This document shows, in pieces, positions 10,101 through 18,095 of a stretch of 64,000 nucleotides of DNA. Under the pieces are notes generated by a model, which did no database searches, was not told the origin of the DNA, and worked only from the letters and a program-made list of their open reading frames with translations. The stretch is from Melampsora larici-populina 98AG31 (Eukaryota > Basidiomycota > Pucciniomycetes > Pucciniales > Melampsoraceae): contig NW_006768787.1 of assembly GCF_000204055.1 (NCBI RefSeq), positions 274,230 through 338,229 on the forward strand, given 5' to 3'. Positions within the stretch are counted from its first letter, which is position 1. Each line of letters starts with the position of its first letter. Made by a program: the position numbers and the translations under genes.

Positions 10101-12337
10101 AGCTTGAGATTGAGTAACCGTCCATGATCAAAGCACCCATGCTTATCAAACAGCAGCCGAGTTCTGGTACATGTAGGGCCTGAAGGATGACCTCATCGTC
10201 AGCTGAATTGCACCGGATGTTGCCTTTACCAATGATCTCAATCTTCTTGCCGTTAGCCAACGCGACCGTAGACGAGACAGATTCGTAGTGTTCAAATAGA
10301 TCCCGATCTGGAACCATGTGATGAGAACATCCACTATCCAACAAGATTGAATCGTGATCAGAGGAAACCACAACAAAAGCTTTCGCCTCAAAGAAAGTGT
10401 TATCTACGGCAACAGCTGCGGCGCGAGGTCGAGTAGTACGAGGAGGTCGAAGAGCAGGATTAACTTGATAGCATTCTGTGGAGGTGTGACTCTTGACGTC
10501 ATTGTTATGACGTCCGTTAGAGCAATAAGCGAAGCCCGGTCGGTTAAGATTAAGAGGGCGTTGAGTGACAGATCGTTGAAGAGATCTAGGTTGGTGAACA
10601 GCCAGAGCAATAGCAGTTGCATGCTCTTCCTCGTCCTTGATGGCCGAGAGCTGATCCTCTAAATAGTTTAAGACTTTTCAGGAGTCAAAGGACGTTCTTT
10701 TCGGAGTAACGTCTTGGTGATGTCCATCGAGACAGGAAGCTTGGTGACAATCGTTTCCCCGAGATATTTCAGGGCAATGTGTTGAATGCCATCGACAGCG
10801 AGCATACCAGCAAGGGCATGTTGAGTGTCAGTTATGTAGGATTCGAGGTTCGTGAACGTGAGGTCAGTGAACTTGAGATAGGCTCTCGCCTGATTTTCGT
10901 CAGAAGACGACTGAAAGTGCTCCTTGAGTATCTTCCAGATTTGAATAGGATCCGAGACAGCGTCTTTTGAAGTGATTCGGACGCGGTTGTCTTGATCGAT
11001 ACAACCATACAGAATTCCAGCAGCTTTCTTTCTCTTGGCGTTGTATACGGCAATTTGCACAGAAGCATCGTTCAATTCGGTTTTGGTTGGAATGACAGGT
11101 GGACTGTCGATGTTGGTGAACTCCTCCAAGTTGACAGTCATCAAGTGAGCGATGACGTCACCTGACCATTCGACGTAATTCGTCTTGGCCAGCTTGGGAA
11201 AATGAGTTCTAGCTGAGCTCGCGTTATCGTTCATGATTGAGATGAGAGTAAATTGAAGATGAAAAATGTTTTCGAAAAATCGACGACAGTCGATCGAAAA
11301 ATTTTGATTGATAAGCGCTTATTGGAGCGCTGGGCTCATAACCAAAGAGATTCAGGGATGGTTCTTTATCTGAATAGATTAAGGATCTAGTATCAGTCTT
11401 ATGTTTGACTGGTGCTTGATCGAAAGAAACCACAATCTAAGAAAAGAGATTGAGAAAGGTTTCTGATAATGAGTTCGATAAGGAAAAGAACAACTAGATG
11501 TGTACAACACTTGTTCTAATATATTACTGACTCGAACTCAATGATTACATAAGATGTTAGAAAAGAGAAACTCTTCTATAATGCATATGACAGTATGCAC
11601 GTCCTGCTCCTCAGCATGACGTCACTACGTGACGTTCAATTTCATTAACTTGTATACCACCGTTAAGAAAGAAGAACACTCACCTCGCTCAAAATAAACT
11701 TGCACCATGCAGCCCGGCCTTCCTCACTATTTTGAGTCAGGTCCTTGATCGCACGCACAATTTGGAAAGTGGAGTTCAAACCTCTTTCGATACCCCAATA
11801 ACGTCGACTTTCTTTTAAAACGGGGTTATCCGCACATAAAAAAGAGTAAAATACCTCTTTAGCAAAGGTCTGCTGACTTTTTGCAGTAGAACATAACTGC
11901 ACAGCAATGGACTCGATGAAGGGACGCTGGCGGATTTTGGTTTCTTGCTCCATGGGAGGTCGCTGGCTCTTTGTGATTTCTTGAGGCTGCAATTTTTGAT
12001 AGCGGTCACTCTGTAGTTTTGGGAATGGCCGCGCGCCAGAATCCCTTCCCAAATTTTGAACAAAATTTTTGTGTCCATTTTGTGGTTCAAAATTTTTGTG
12101 TACCACAAAAGCGCGTAACCACAAGAACGCGTACTTAACCTCACCGTGCTCAGCCATCCCATACAAAACCGAGCTAAAACCAAGGACAAAACGCAAGGAG
12201 GTTTTGCCCACAAATTTGGGGTTTTGTTCCAAAAAATCATTCCGGGGTATTTTCCGGGGTATTTGACTGGAACATACACAAGCACATCCAATGATGCTTA
12301 CCACCCAACATGGAAACCGTTCCGCCGAGTAAAGCAC
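4154..12337 (-). CDS. DUF6589-type protein, candidate transposase of the 12-kb element
   Basis: Minus-strand exons 12337-11684, 6720-6346, 6277-5220, 5145-4686 and 4501-4154 join with consistent phase and no stop (about 964 aa). The intron 6345-6278 has a GC donor (CTG|GCAAGT). Landmarks: SRRYWGIERGLNST-type block near residue 175, SYMSNYRDNALQSHNALTF near 360, the acidic CIDNFDILQRVHN with FHGTWGYIQ, and a C-terminal HFVGNDLWLEHQNFWLK. These match the fungal DUF6589 family as I know it; its function is undescribed. The first intron is swollen from about 57 to 4,963 bases by a copia insertion. The 3' end overlaps the convergent helicase by 30 bases. The start at 12337 is the least certain point; several internal Met codons are alternatives. 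Confidence 0.7.
6741..7107 (-). repeat. 3' LTR of the copia element (367 bp, with 69-bp duplication)
   Basis: Same LTR as 11344-11641. Bases 6766-6834 are repeated in tandem directly afterwards (6835-6903), which accounts exactly for the 69-bp length difference. The pol stop codon overlaps the start of this LTR. Confidence 0.92.
7102..10677 (-). CDS. pol: Copia Pol polyprotein: protease, integrase, reverse transcriptase, RNase H
   Basis: One uninterrupted frame of about 1,190 codons; first ATG at 10371. In order from that Met: aspartic protease LLDSGCSHHM near residue 10; integrase zinc motif HRQGGHP with CDICKL near 145-170; integrase core D/D/E as HSDLSG, NDQGGEY and SERGNRT; Ty1-type RT with DAVAAFLNASPEERIYMKIP and the catalytic VHVDDMV; RNase H with FADADFA and STTEAEY near the C terminus. 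All catalytic motifs are present, so the protein looks functional. The frame is open upstream to 10677, covering a variant zinc knuckle region (CSNGRH...HTSTEC) that belongs to the C terminus of Gag. Confidence 0.95.
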   Translation of the reverse strand, partial: KVLNYLEDQLSAIKDEEEHATAIALAVHQPRSLQRSVTQRPLNLNRPGFAYCSNGRHNNDVKSHTSTECYQVNPALRPPRTTRPRAAAVAVDNTFFEAKAFVVVSSDHDSILLDSGCSHHMVPDRDLFEHYESVSSTVALANGKKIEIIGKGNIRCNSADDEVILQALHVPELGCCLISMGALIMDGYSISSYVDDIIMTKKGAGGFIGHVVNHVIELDITLGTSSSAPSPRVNISISDYDVLHRQGGHPGSERLKIMYDVSEPSGWSCDICKLSKGHRLPYSGHFPSSKSPLDMVHSDLSGKISVPSEGGGQYYFKLTDFCTNYKYVYIMKLKSETFSCFLNYKSNVETLHNKKIVSLVNDQGGEYLSKEFQKLLKENGTTSHLSAPYTPQQNPVSERGNRTTTEKARTLLRQSKLPYRFWAEAVMTAVFLENITPAKITNNKSAYELWFGRSFDYSRLKPFGCRAFVLIPKQFRRKFDSTSMSGILLGYQVGMKNYRVRLDDGRVVYSHDVTFDTACFPGVENGDQVTETDLDGLFHEDTHLSIQDTVSVLNDAPSDAAPIVEVPDSPTEPEQPLPTSPASSPQQIAIAPTSPNKPALPADTSNENPFAEDEDDEDEVMKQLTEKARPGWEYHVWSKAPNDICSDIDTFNILPEGSSRRANTVKLTNTSPKTYRQALMGTDKTDWQRVITAELNDMDTRKVWDVVILPKGRRAIGTTWVFKKKLGGDGELLKYKARPCAQGFSQEFGEDYNETFAPTARLVSLRILCAVAAAEDLDVYQMDAVAAFLNASPEERIYMKIPKGLNIEDATENTVLELKQALYGLKQAPKVWYDTLKAFFKTILLLPSAQDPSVFISHDPKWKCIVHVHVDDMVIATNDFKRFHSAITKKFQMDENVDFKYILGMKVTRDRQAKTITLSQGQYIRDLLEDYSMTDCKPVGSPMILNTYLVPGTDEENQQFLDLGISYRRAVGKLMYLNNATRPDLSFVVSQLSQHLNKPSIVHWTAFKRVLMFLKGTQDLGLVLGGSDLELNAFADADFAACPRTRRSTGGYVTRLGESTVNWTSRKQENVATSTTEAEYRSAYEGGQDVVWVTNVMKGMGIGQRSSPIFKLDNQGAIALSKNEKFKRRTKHVDVKYHWLRELVKTKQLTVEYVPTVDMIADVMTKALSPAKHLNFCKALNLHDVIKMGGN
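7108..7114 (-). other. Polypurine tract of the copia element
   Basis: Seven G on the minus strand, followed by AA and the 3' LTR. The tract also encodes the last residues of Pol (MGGN, then stop). Confidence 0.8.
10668..11234 (-). CDS. gag: Copia Gag-like protein (188 aa)
   Basis: Opens at ATG 11234, just downstream of the primer-binding site. It has the copia Gag core: LAKTNYVEWSGDVIAHL near residue 15, then a helical region with IWKILKEHF and LAGMLAVDGIQH, as in the UBN2/retrotran_gag families. It stops at TAA 10668-10670, before the zinc knuckle. Gag continues in the -1 frame (pol frame, from 10677), with KVLNYLEDQ and a degenerate Cys/His box near 10.53 kb. The two frames are therefore joined either by -1 frameshifting or by a damaging indel; no canonical slippery heptamer is evident. 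Confidence 0.8.
   Translation of the reverse strand: MNDNASSARTHFPKLAKTNYVEWSGDVIAHLMTVNLEEFTNIDSPPVIPTKTELNDASVQIAVYNAKRKKAAGILYGCIDQDNRVRITSKDAVSDPIQIWKILKEHFQSSSDENQARAYLKFTDLTFTNLESYITDTQHALAGMLAVDGIQHIALKYLGETIVTKLPVSMDITKTLLRKERPLTPEKS
11323..11343 (-). other. Primer-binding site, initiator-tRNA anticodon-arm type
   Basis: Directly next to the 5' LTR the + strand reads GGAGCGCTGGGCTCATAACC, the sense sequence of the D/anticodon arm of a fungal initiator tRNA-Met (anticodon CAT within GGGCTCATAACC). This is the half-tRNA priming arrangement known for Drosophila copia, not a 3'-CCA match. Confidence 0.75.
11344..11641 (-). repeat. 5' LTR of the copia element (298 bp)
   Basis: Matches 6741-7107 apart from a missing 69-bp duplicate and one substitution (position 11600 region: GCACGTCC against GCGCGTCC near 7063). 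Confidence 0.92.
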
Positions 12338-12411
12338 AAGTGTGGGGTATCAAAATATGTACAAAAGCTTTGAGAACAACATATCAGAAGGCTGGCACTT
12401 TCTGGCCAGAG

Positions 12412-12547
12412 GTGTTGAGGGAAAGTTGAAAGAAGTACATAACAGTACTTAATTCTTGGAAGTCCTCCGCGAAAAATCGCGAGTCCGCGGTAAGCCCCTC
12501 TTCGAGGTCGCGGACGTGGCCGCGGAAGAGGGGCTTAGTTAAGCTTA
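12412..12547 (-). repeat. Right terminal inverted repeat with internal hairpin
   Basis: Inverted copy of 555-690 carrying the same hairpin. The DUF6589 gene begins only about 75 bases inside it, so this TIR probably contains that gene's promoter (inference). Confidence 0.85.
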
Positions 12548-12556
12548 CGCAGCGAC
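12548..12556. repeat. Right target-site duplication of the 12-kb element
   Basis: CGCAGCGAC, identical to 546-554, directly abuts the right TIR. Confidence 0.8.
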
Positions 12557-13375
12557 TAGCTAGGTGGTTCACGTGCCTCTCGACACCATAAGCAGTCGAA
12601 GCTGAAGGGCTCAGGTGCCGACTTTGCAAAGGCAGAGATGAAGAGCAAGCTAAGAGATGATTTCCAACGACAATCTCGCCGAGCAGAAATGAGAGCGAAC
12701 GGATGGAATACCTCATGGTGTAAAAAGTATGGGACAATGAGCGTGTAGATTTTGCTCATTTGAGTCAACCTTATGAAGTGTTCAGGATTCTACGGCACGG
12801 GCCAAGGTCGCAAAGCTATTCCAATCTTCTACACTCACATTTTGATCAAGTGCCAACTGGATCTTAGATTGATTAATGGATGACCAGCTAGACTAGGTTG
12901 ATTTATGTGTAGATTCAAGGTGAGGAGAGATGGTAGAGATTCAGATTGACCATTAAGATCCCAGTGAGTACGTGTTACGTCTTCAAGCTTTCTTCATTCT
13001 TCTTGTGTTTTTCTTCACGGTACAACCATTGGTTTTGAATGACAGCCTTATATTGTAGATCATGGAGTGAAATACGATTTCAGACTAACATTGATGAAAT
13101 CTAGCACAGGCTTGGCTCTGTACATAGTAGGGATTGACATCCCAAACAGTAAACTACAAGCTCAGCAGGATGAAAAAACGATCCATGAACGAAATTCGAG
13201 ATGAAGACGACATCCCTTACTTCAAACTAGCCCTTTTGGAAGGGCTCGTGACCAGCGAGACTGATGGAATGTAGTCGAGTCTGCAAAGCTTGCGTGATGT
13301 TTCAAACAGAACTCGAACAAATTGGCGTTTAACTTGAAGTCAAGTATCGAGAAATGTCAAAAGACGCCTTTGAGG
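12557..13375. other. Right flank of the composite transposon, no supported gene
   Basis: No frame of convincing length or similarity. It continues the pre-insertion locus interrupted at 546-554. I see no repeats here other than the fragment that starts at 13376. Confidence 0.35.
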
Positions 13376-13462
13376 TTAGCTTAACAAAGCCCTCTCTGCG
13401 CGGCCGAAATTTGAACTTTTTCATTTTTTCTCGATGTCCAACATATGACAAAATAGCTGGGG
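13376..13462 (+). repeat. Fragment of a terminal hairpin repeat fused to a MITE-like end
   Basis: TTAGCTTAACAAAGCCCTCT resembles the first 20 bases of the 12-kb element's TIR. From about 13408 the sequence (CTCGATGTCCAACATATGAC and flanks) matches the inverted-repeat ends of the small element at 50235-50418. No partner end or target duplication was found. Confidence 0.55.
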
Positions 13463-13542
13463 CCAAGCGAGGTTGGTTTGTGAGGGAAGCGTAAAAATTC
13501 GAAAAACTCCTTAGAGACACTTAAGGAGTGTAGTGCTCAAGC

Positions 13543-13660
13543 TAAGCTTAACTAAGCCCCTCTCGCGCGGCTGCGTCCGCGCCCCTCGAAGAGGGGCTTA
13601 CAACGGACTCGTACTTTTACTTTTTGGCAGGAGAGCTCCAAGAATTAAGGTGCCTTAAGT
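13543..13660 (+). repeat. Solo copy of the 12-kb element's TIR
   Basis: TAAGCTTAACTAAGCCCCTC, the terminal hairpin, the GGACTCG block and the CCAAGAATTAAG block recur in the same order as at 555-655, with more differences. It shows the family has several copies. No opposite end was found within the window. Confidence 0.7.
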
Positions 13661-14178
13661 AGTTTTTTGGGCTTCTGCTCGAGCCCTCACCGTAGAATTT
13701 CTCAAGTTTCTCGTATGTTGTTCTTCACACTTTTGTACATGATCTGGTACCTCATACACCACGGACCCACCGAAACGGTTTTTCAACCGGTGCTCAGAAT
13801 CCGTTGGGAAACCGACTTTCTTTGGTGACGGACAAACCGGTGGTCAACTTGACTCCGCCGATCAGGTTTGAAACCGATGTTTCAGACTTGGTTTGAAAAC
13901 AGTTTTTTGCTGGTTGAAATACGCTTAAGGATCCCCGATTTTGCTGCTCCTGTTTTGCTCTGAATTGTTCTCGCGCTTGCTCTGGGTCTCGCTTTTGGCT
14001 GTGATGTGGAATAAACAATAAATAACGGCGCTAGGCCGTTCATTGCATACAAAACATAAGATAACAAATACAAACAACATGAGATAACAAAAGAAATATG
14101 TTACAATAGCGCCAGGCTGTTTTAAATGAAAAAGACCAAATAAACAAATAAAAGAATGACTTTGCCAAAGAGAACTAC
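13661..14178. other. Intergenic, no supported gene
   Basis: Contains several AACCGGTT-like and AAACGGTTTT-like short inverted motifs (13760-13900) but no gene. Short open frames here lack any recognisable motif. Confidence 0.3.
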
Positions 14179-16605
14179 TCATTCATGTAGGGCTTCTAGT
14201 TCTGGAACATCATCGCCCCAGGTTTCATCAAGTTCACTCATGACCTTGCGAATCCATTCGTCGTCGGGAACTGGGAAGGAGGTGAGGGGTCGGAGTTCTG
14301 CTAAAGTCTTCTTACCCTTGAACAAATCATAATCTTCCGCCAGACAAATGATAGCAAACCTATCACATATGTTGGAAGTTTGTTAGTAACAGTAAGATCA
14401 ACATGTTAGGATAAGAACCTACGCATATCGATATCTTCTCGATTGTTTTCGTAAGACCTCCAATTGGTCATCCACCACGCACCAAAAACTCTTATCACTG
14501 TACTCCGATTTGTAAAAGCCCCAATGACAGGCTTGCATGCGCTGATGGAAGTAAAACACCACTGATCAGTTTCAACAAGGAAAGGAAAACGTGGTGCATA
14601 ATCGTACCAGGTAAGCTAATCGAGCCTCTTCTTGATGCTTAAAGTTGGCCACGATCTCTTCACGAACAACTACTCGACCTACTTTGCTTTCGGCTTCTTT
14701 TTCCTTGAGTTTGACATAAAGTGATTCAATGGTGGGGACCGCTTCTTCGTCAGTAGGGCCGGTTCGATTGGGAAGGTGAATGTTTTCGAGTAGCTGCAAA
14801 TTGAGTTGAATTCAATTCAATTCAGTTTGATTCAACCCGATTCGATTCAATCAATCAGAAAAATGAAATAGAACGCACACTTCCTTCGAATTCTTTTCGT
14901 ACTTCTTTCAACACCACATTGACCAAAGAGCCGAAAGCTTTGGTGTGGGATTGTTTGGGATTTTTGCCATATCCAGGAGGCAGCAACCGTTTCTTCCAGG
15001 GAGTGGGATTCGCAAGTATCGCATTCTACAGTATGGCCCTTGTAAGCCTCTTTCTTGATAGGGTGAGTGTTGGACAGAAGAAGAAGAAGAAGAATTGCTT
15101 ACCATAACTACCGCGTGAAGGCATGCCGGCAATTTGTTCTTCTGTCCGGTTTTGTCGGCAGTCGCTGTATATGCCTGTATGTCACCTCGGTGGATTTGCT
15201 TGAAGGCAGTATTGCGGAGACATGACTGAATCAAGGAGGTCAGTTGCCAAAAAGATGTGGATGATGAGTTCTGAACTTACCCGAAGTTCAGCAGCGTCCT
15301 CTTTATTGAGCCAAGGCGCCTTAACAGCACTATCAGCTGCCGAGGTGGCCGCATGATCACGGAGCTCGCTGATCTGACTGGTTATGTCGTTGTGGATGGC
15401 AGTCATGTGCTGGCGATTGGAAAGCCCAAGAGCCATCGTCGCCATAAATCGCTCTTCAGTTGTTGCAGCCTGGAAAACTCGAAATGTGATCATTGGTTAG
15501 CAAAAGTGTCACAAGAGAGAAATCGCGAACACTTACATTGCAGAGTCGCCTGCCCATGGCAGCGTGATGGTCATCGAGCTCGGCACGCCAAGTGAACTCG
15601 TTGAAGGTTTGTAATCTCGATCCAGACAGGTGGATTGGGACATGATTACGGGGTAGATCGGGAAGTTGAGATGAGATGCGTTGACGGTTGTTGGTGTTGT
15701 TGTTGGTGTTGTTGCCTTCATCATCATCATCCTCACCATCGCCACCTCCGCCAACAGCTCCGCCAAAGTCGTCATCGCCACCTCCGCCGACATCTCCGCC
15801 AAAGTCGTCATCATCACCATCGCCGACATCTCCTCCCAAGTCATCATCATCACCATCGCCACCTCCACCGACATCTCCTCCAAAGTCGTTGGTGTTGTTG
15901 TTTTGTTCAAGGTTCTCGTCATCGTCGTCCTCGAAGCCGTTGTCGTCGTTGTCGTCCGCAAAATTTCGCGCTGCTTGATTGTCAGTTCAACTTATTAATT
16001 CCAGAAACAGTTGAGATAATAAACTTACACAATTTGATCGGTTTAAGGAAATGCCCCTCAAATAGAGGAGAAGACTGGTGACGAGAAGAGTCGGGAGAGT
16101 CAGGAAGGGGGGGTGTTCGTTCTTTTGGTGCTGGTTCTTCGATGCGTTGCTTGTTACGCGAGCCAGTGGCCACCGCAGCAATTGGACGCTTGTTGTTGCT
16201 GTTTCTGTTGCTGTTGTTATGGTCGCTGGCTGGAGCTCCTTCATCCGAAGCAGACTCTGGTGGAGCAGCGTCTTTGAATACTTGCTGCTGGTTACGCAAG
16301 CTACTTCGGATGGTTGGGGCAGCCCGTTTTGACGAGGCCTTCGAGTCGTTCCTTTCGCGCAAACCCACACGGCGGGCAGGTGGTTGGGTTTTTGATTGAG
16401 AATCAGTGTTCTTGCTCTTGCTCTTGCTCTTGTTGTTATTGTTGGGCTGAGATTGAGATCTTGAAGTTGCACTCGGATGTGAAGTCGATTGGGATTGGGA
16501 TTTCCCACGGGACGCCGAGGAAGCGCCTGCGATGGCAGTGGTAGCTTGTAATTCTTGGTTGTTCTTGGGTGTTGGTTTGGTGGGGAAAAAGCGTCGATGA
16601 GACAT
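14179..16605 (-). CDS. Unrecognised 651-aa protein with acidic Asp/Gly repeat, eight exons
   Basis: Minus-strand exons 16605-16029, 15970-15537, 15469-15281, 15225-15103, 15025-14879, 14793-14608, 14541-14423 and 14359-14179 join through GT-AG introns with matching phases (652 codons with stop), which supports a real gene. The N-terminal ~190 residues are basic and rich in Ser/Asn/Gln. Residues ~205-290 are an acidic low-complexity block of repeated FGGDVGGGGDDD-type units. The rest is globular, with NKEDAAELR, TPWKKRLLPPGYGKN, ACHWGFYKSEYSDKSFW and a short C-terminal FPVPDDEWIRKVM. I do not recognise a family; it resembles lineage-specific rust proteins (impression only). Function unknown. 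Confidence 0.7.
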
Positions 16606-16747
16606 GGTGGCGATGAAGAGTGGAAGAAAGTGGAAGATGATCGGAATGAAGAAGACCGCTGATCGATCGGGAAGTCAGACGAACAGCAAGTGAATTGTTG
16701 ATGTGTCACTCAGCGGGCTTGTGACAGGTTGTCTGTGACACCTGAAA

Positions 16748-16825
16748 ATTGCCGAAACGCGCTGGAAATTCACATCAAAAGATCACATTGCCGAAACGCG
16801 CTGGAAATTCACATCAAAAGATCAC
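16748..16825. repeat. Two-copy 39-bp tandem repeat
   Basis: The unit starting ATTGCCGAAACGCGCTGG occurs at 16748 and again at 16787 with no visible difference. Confidence 0.9.
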
Positions 16826-16847
16826 AAAACTCAATAACAAAAGATAA

Positions 16848-16872
16848 GAAAGAAAGAAAGAAAGAAAGAAAG
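16848..16872. repeat. GAAA microsatellite
   Basis: About six uninterrupted GAAA units. Confidence 0.9.
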
Positions 16873-17282
16873 GCAATGGAACAGAATGAAAGGAAGAATG
16901 TGAATATGAAAGATGAGATATGAGAAGTCTCAAAAGAGACTTTGTGAAGTGAATGCAACTTGGTCCCCTCTCAAAGGAAGAGGGGATATCGAACGACTTC
17001 AATTTATTTAAAGATATTTTATTTATCATCAAAGGTAAATCTTGAGGGAATAAAAAAGATATCCTTGTTCAAAGGAGAGAACAAAATGATATCATTTTTC
17101 ATGAAGAAAGGAGAATGATGTCAAGTCAAGACTGACTCAACATCTTGAAATTTCGAAAAGAACATGACCTTTTCGAAATTTCCTTAACATAAAAAGGTGG
17201 GGTCTTTGACAATCTTCTCTCTCAAAACATTCCTCGCTCAAAACATTCCCAATATTCACCTTGTCTAAAATCAATTTACAAT

Positions 17283-17982
17283 ATGCCTCCAAAAACTGGA
17301 GAATCTATAAAGAAAGATGATCAACCCCTGGAACAAAAAAAGGGTATGATTTGTTTTCAAATCCTCTCTTTATTAATTGATTTTCTTTGGCTAATTCCTT
17401 TGTCACCGCATCCAGCCACCCCAGATCCTGAGGAACTGGAAGCTTATCAGGAGTATTTAGCTTCCAAAGAAGAAAACACACCTGGTAAGAATTCATTTTC
17501 AGATTCTTTCTTTATTAATTCAAGGCTAATTCCTTTTTCACCGCATCCAGCCAGTCCAGATCCTGAGGAACTGGAAGCCTATCAGGCGTACTTAGATTCC
17601 CAAGTGCAAGACGTGCCAGGTACGTCTTATTTTCAAATTCTCTTTTTGGAAAATCATTCCTGACCTTGATGAACTTTTTTATAAAACAGAAAGACGCTTC
17701 TGTAGCGCTGAACCTGAGGAGGTGGAGGCAGTCATTGACTACCTCAAGTCCGAGATGGGTCCTTCGTTGGACGAGCACATATCTGAAAGCGGCAGCTATG
17801 ACTCTGTTAAAAACCCAGAAGGACGTCTCTTCTATACCCTTGGTGATTACTGCAGGGGCGATGTGCCTGAGGATAGATTGCGGGAAAGATTGCTCTGGGT
17901 TCAGGAGGAAAGGAAGAGAATCCGCGAAAGAATGCGCAGGGTTGAGAAGGAAAGGGATCCTGAGGGAACTGAAGCGCAATGA
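17283..17982 (+). CDS. Unrecognised 163-aa protein with a tandemly duplicated exon
   Basis: Exons 17283-17343, 17416-17484, 17551-17619 and 17690-17982 join in frame. All three introns are phase 1. Exons 2 and 3 are both 69 bases and encode near-identical 23-residue units (PDPEELEAYQ core); the last exon starts with a weaker version (AEPEEVEAVIDYL). The introns preceding exons 2 and 3 are also similar and end in CACCGCATCCAG, so an exon plus its intron was duplicated with a 135-bp period. The C terminus is charged and probably helical (RLRERLLWVQEERKRIRERM). No domain is recognised. Start ATG 17283 follows a pyrimidine-rich leader. Confidence 0.65.
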
Positions 17983-18095
17983 AATATATGTTCATCTATT
18001 TTCTTTTATACATCTGACAGTTATTCTTATTTACAATATGATCATGAAAAGGAAATAGAAACAAACATAAATAGAATATTACAACACAGAGGCCC

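Larger units (their letters stand above)
6741..11641 (-). mobile_element. Ty1/copia LTR retrotransposon, intact LTRs, recent insertion
   Basis: A 4.9-kb minus-strand element with LTRs at 11344-11641 (5') and 6741-7107 (3'), flanked by the 5-bp duplication TCATT (6736-6740 and 11642-11646). The LTRs differ by one 69-bp duplication and, by eye, one substitution, which indicates a young insertion. Order in element direction is LTR, primer-binding site, gag, pol (protease, integrase, RT, RNase H), polypurine tract, LTR: the copia domain order. It lies within an intron of the DUF6589 gene in the same sense orientation. Confidence 0.95.
555..12547. mobile_element. Composite DNA transposon with long TIRs, 9-bp TSD, helicase and DUF6589 cargo
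   Basis: The unit begins and ends with inverted copies of the same sequence (TAAGCTTAACTAAGCCCCTC reading inward from each side), matching with few differences over about 130 bases. It is bracketed by the perfect 9-bp direct repeat CGCAGCGAC at 546-554 and 12548-12556. Inside are two convergent genes, a RecQ-like helicase on + and a DUF6589-type gene on -, plus two later insertions: a 573-bp TIR element and a copia retrotransposon. Without these the unit is about 6.5 kb. Nine-bp duplications with long TIRs are typical of Mutator-like elements, but no MULE transposase is visible. That the DUF6589 protein is the transposase is inference. Confidence 0.8.
16606..17282. other. Intergenic spacer with short repeats
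   Basis: Holds a 39-bp tandem duplication (16748-16825) and a GAAA microsatellite. It probably includes the promoters of both flanking genes, which are divergently transcribed. Confidence 0.4.

Noticed and set aside
13794..14182. Overlapping minus-strand frames
   Set aside because: Three frames overlap in different phases, none has a recognisable motif, and no splice join gives a longer product.
15635..16081. Plus-strand His/Pro-rich and Ser-rich frames of 96-148 codons
   Set aside because: They are antisense to the acidic repeat of the spliced gene at 14179-16605, whose phases fit.
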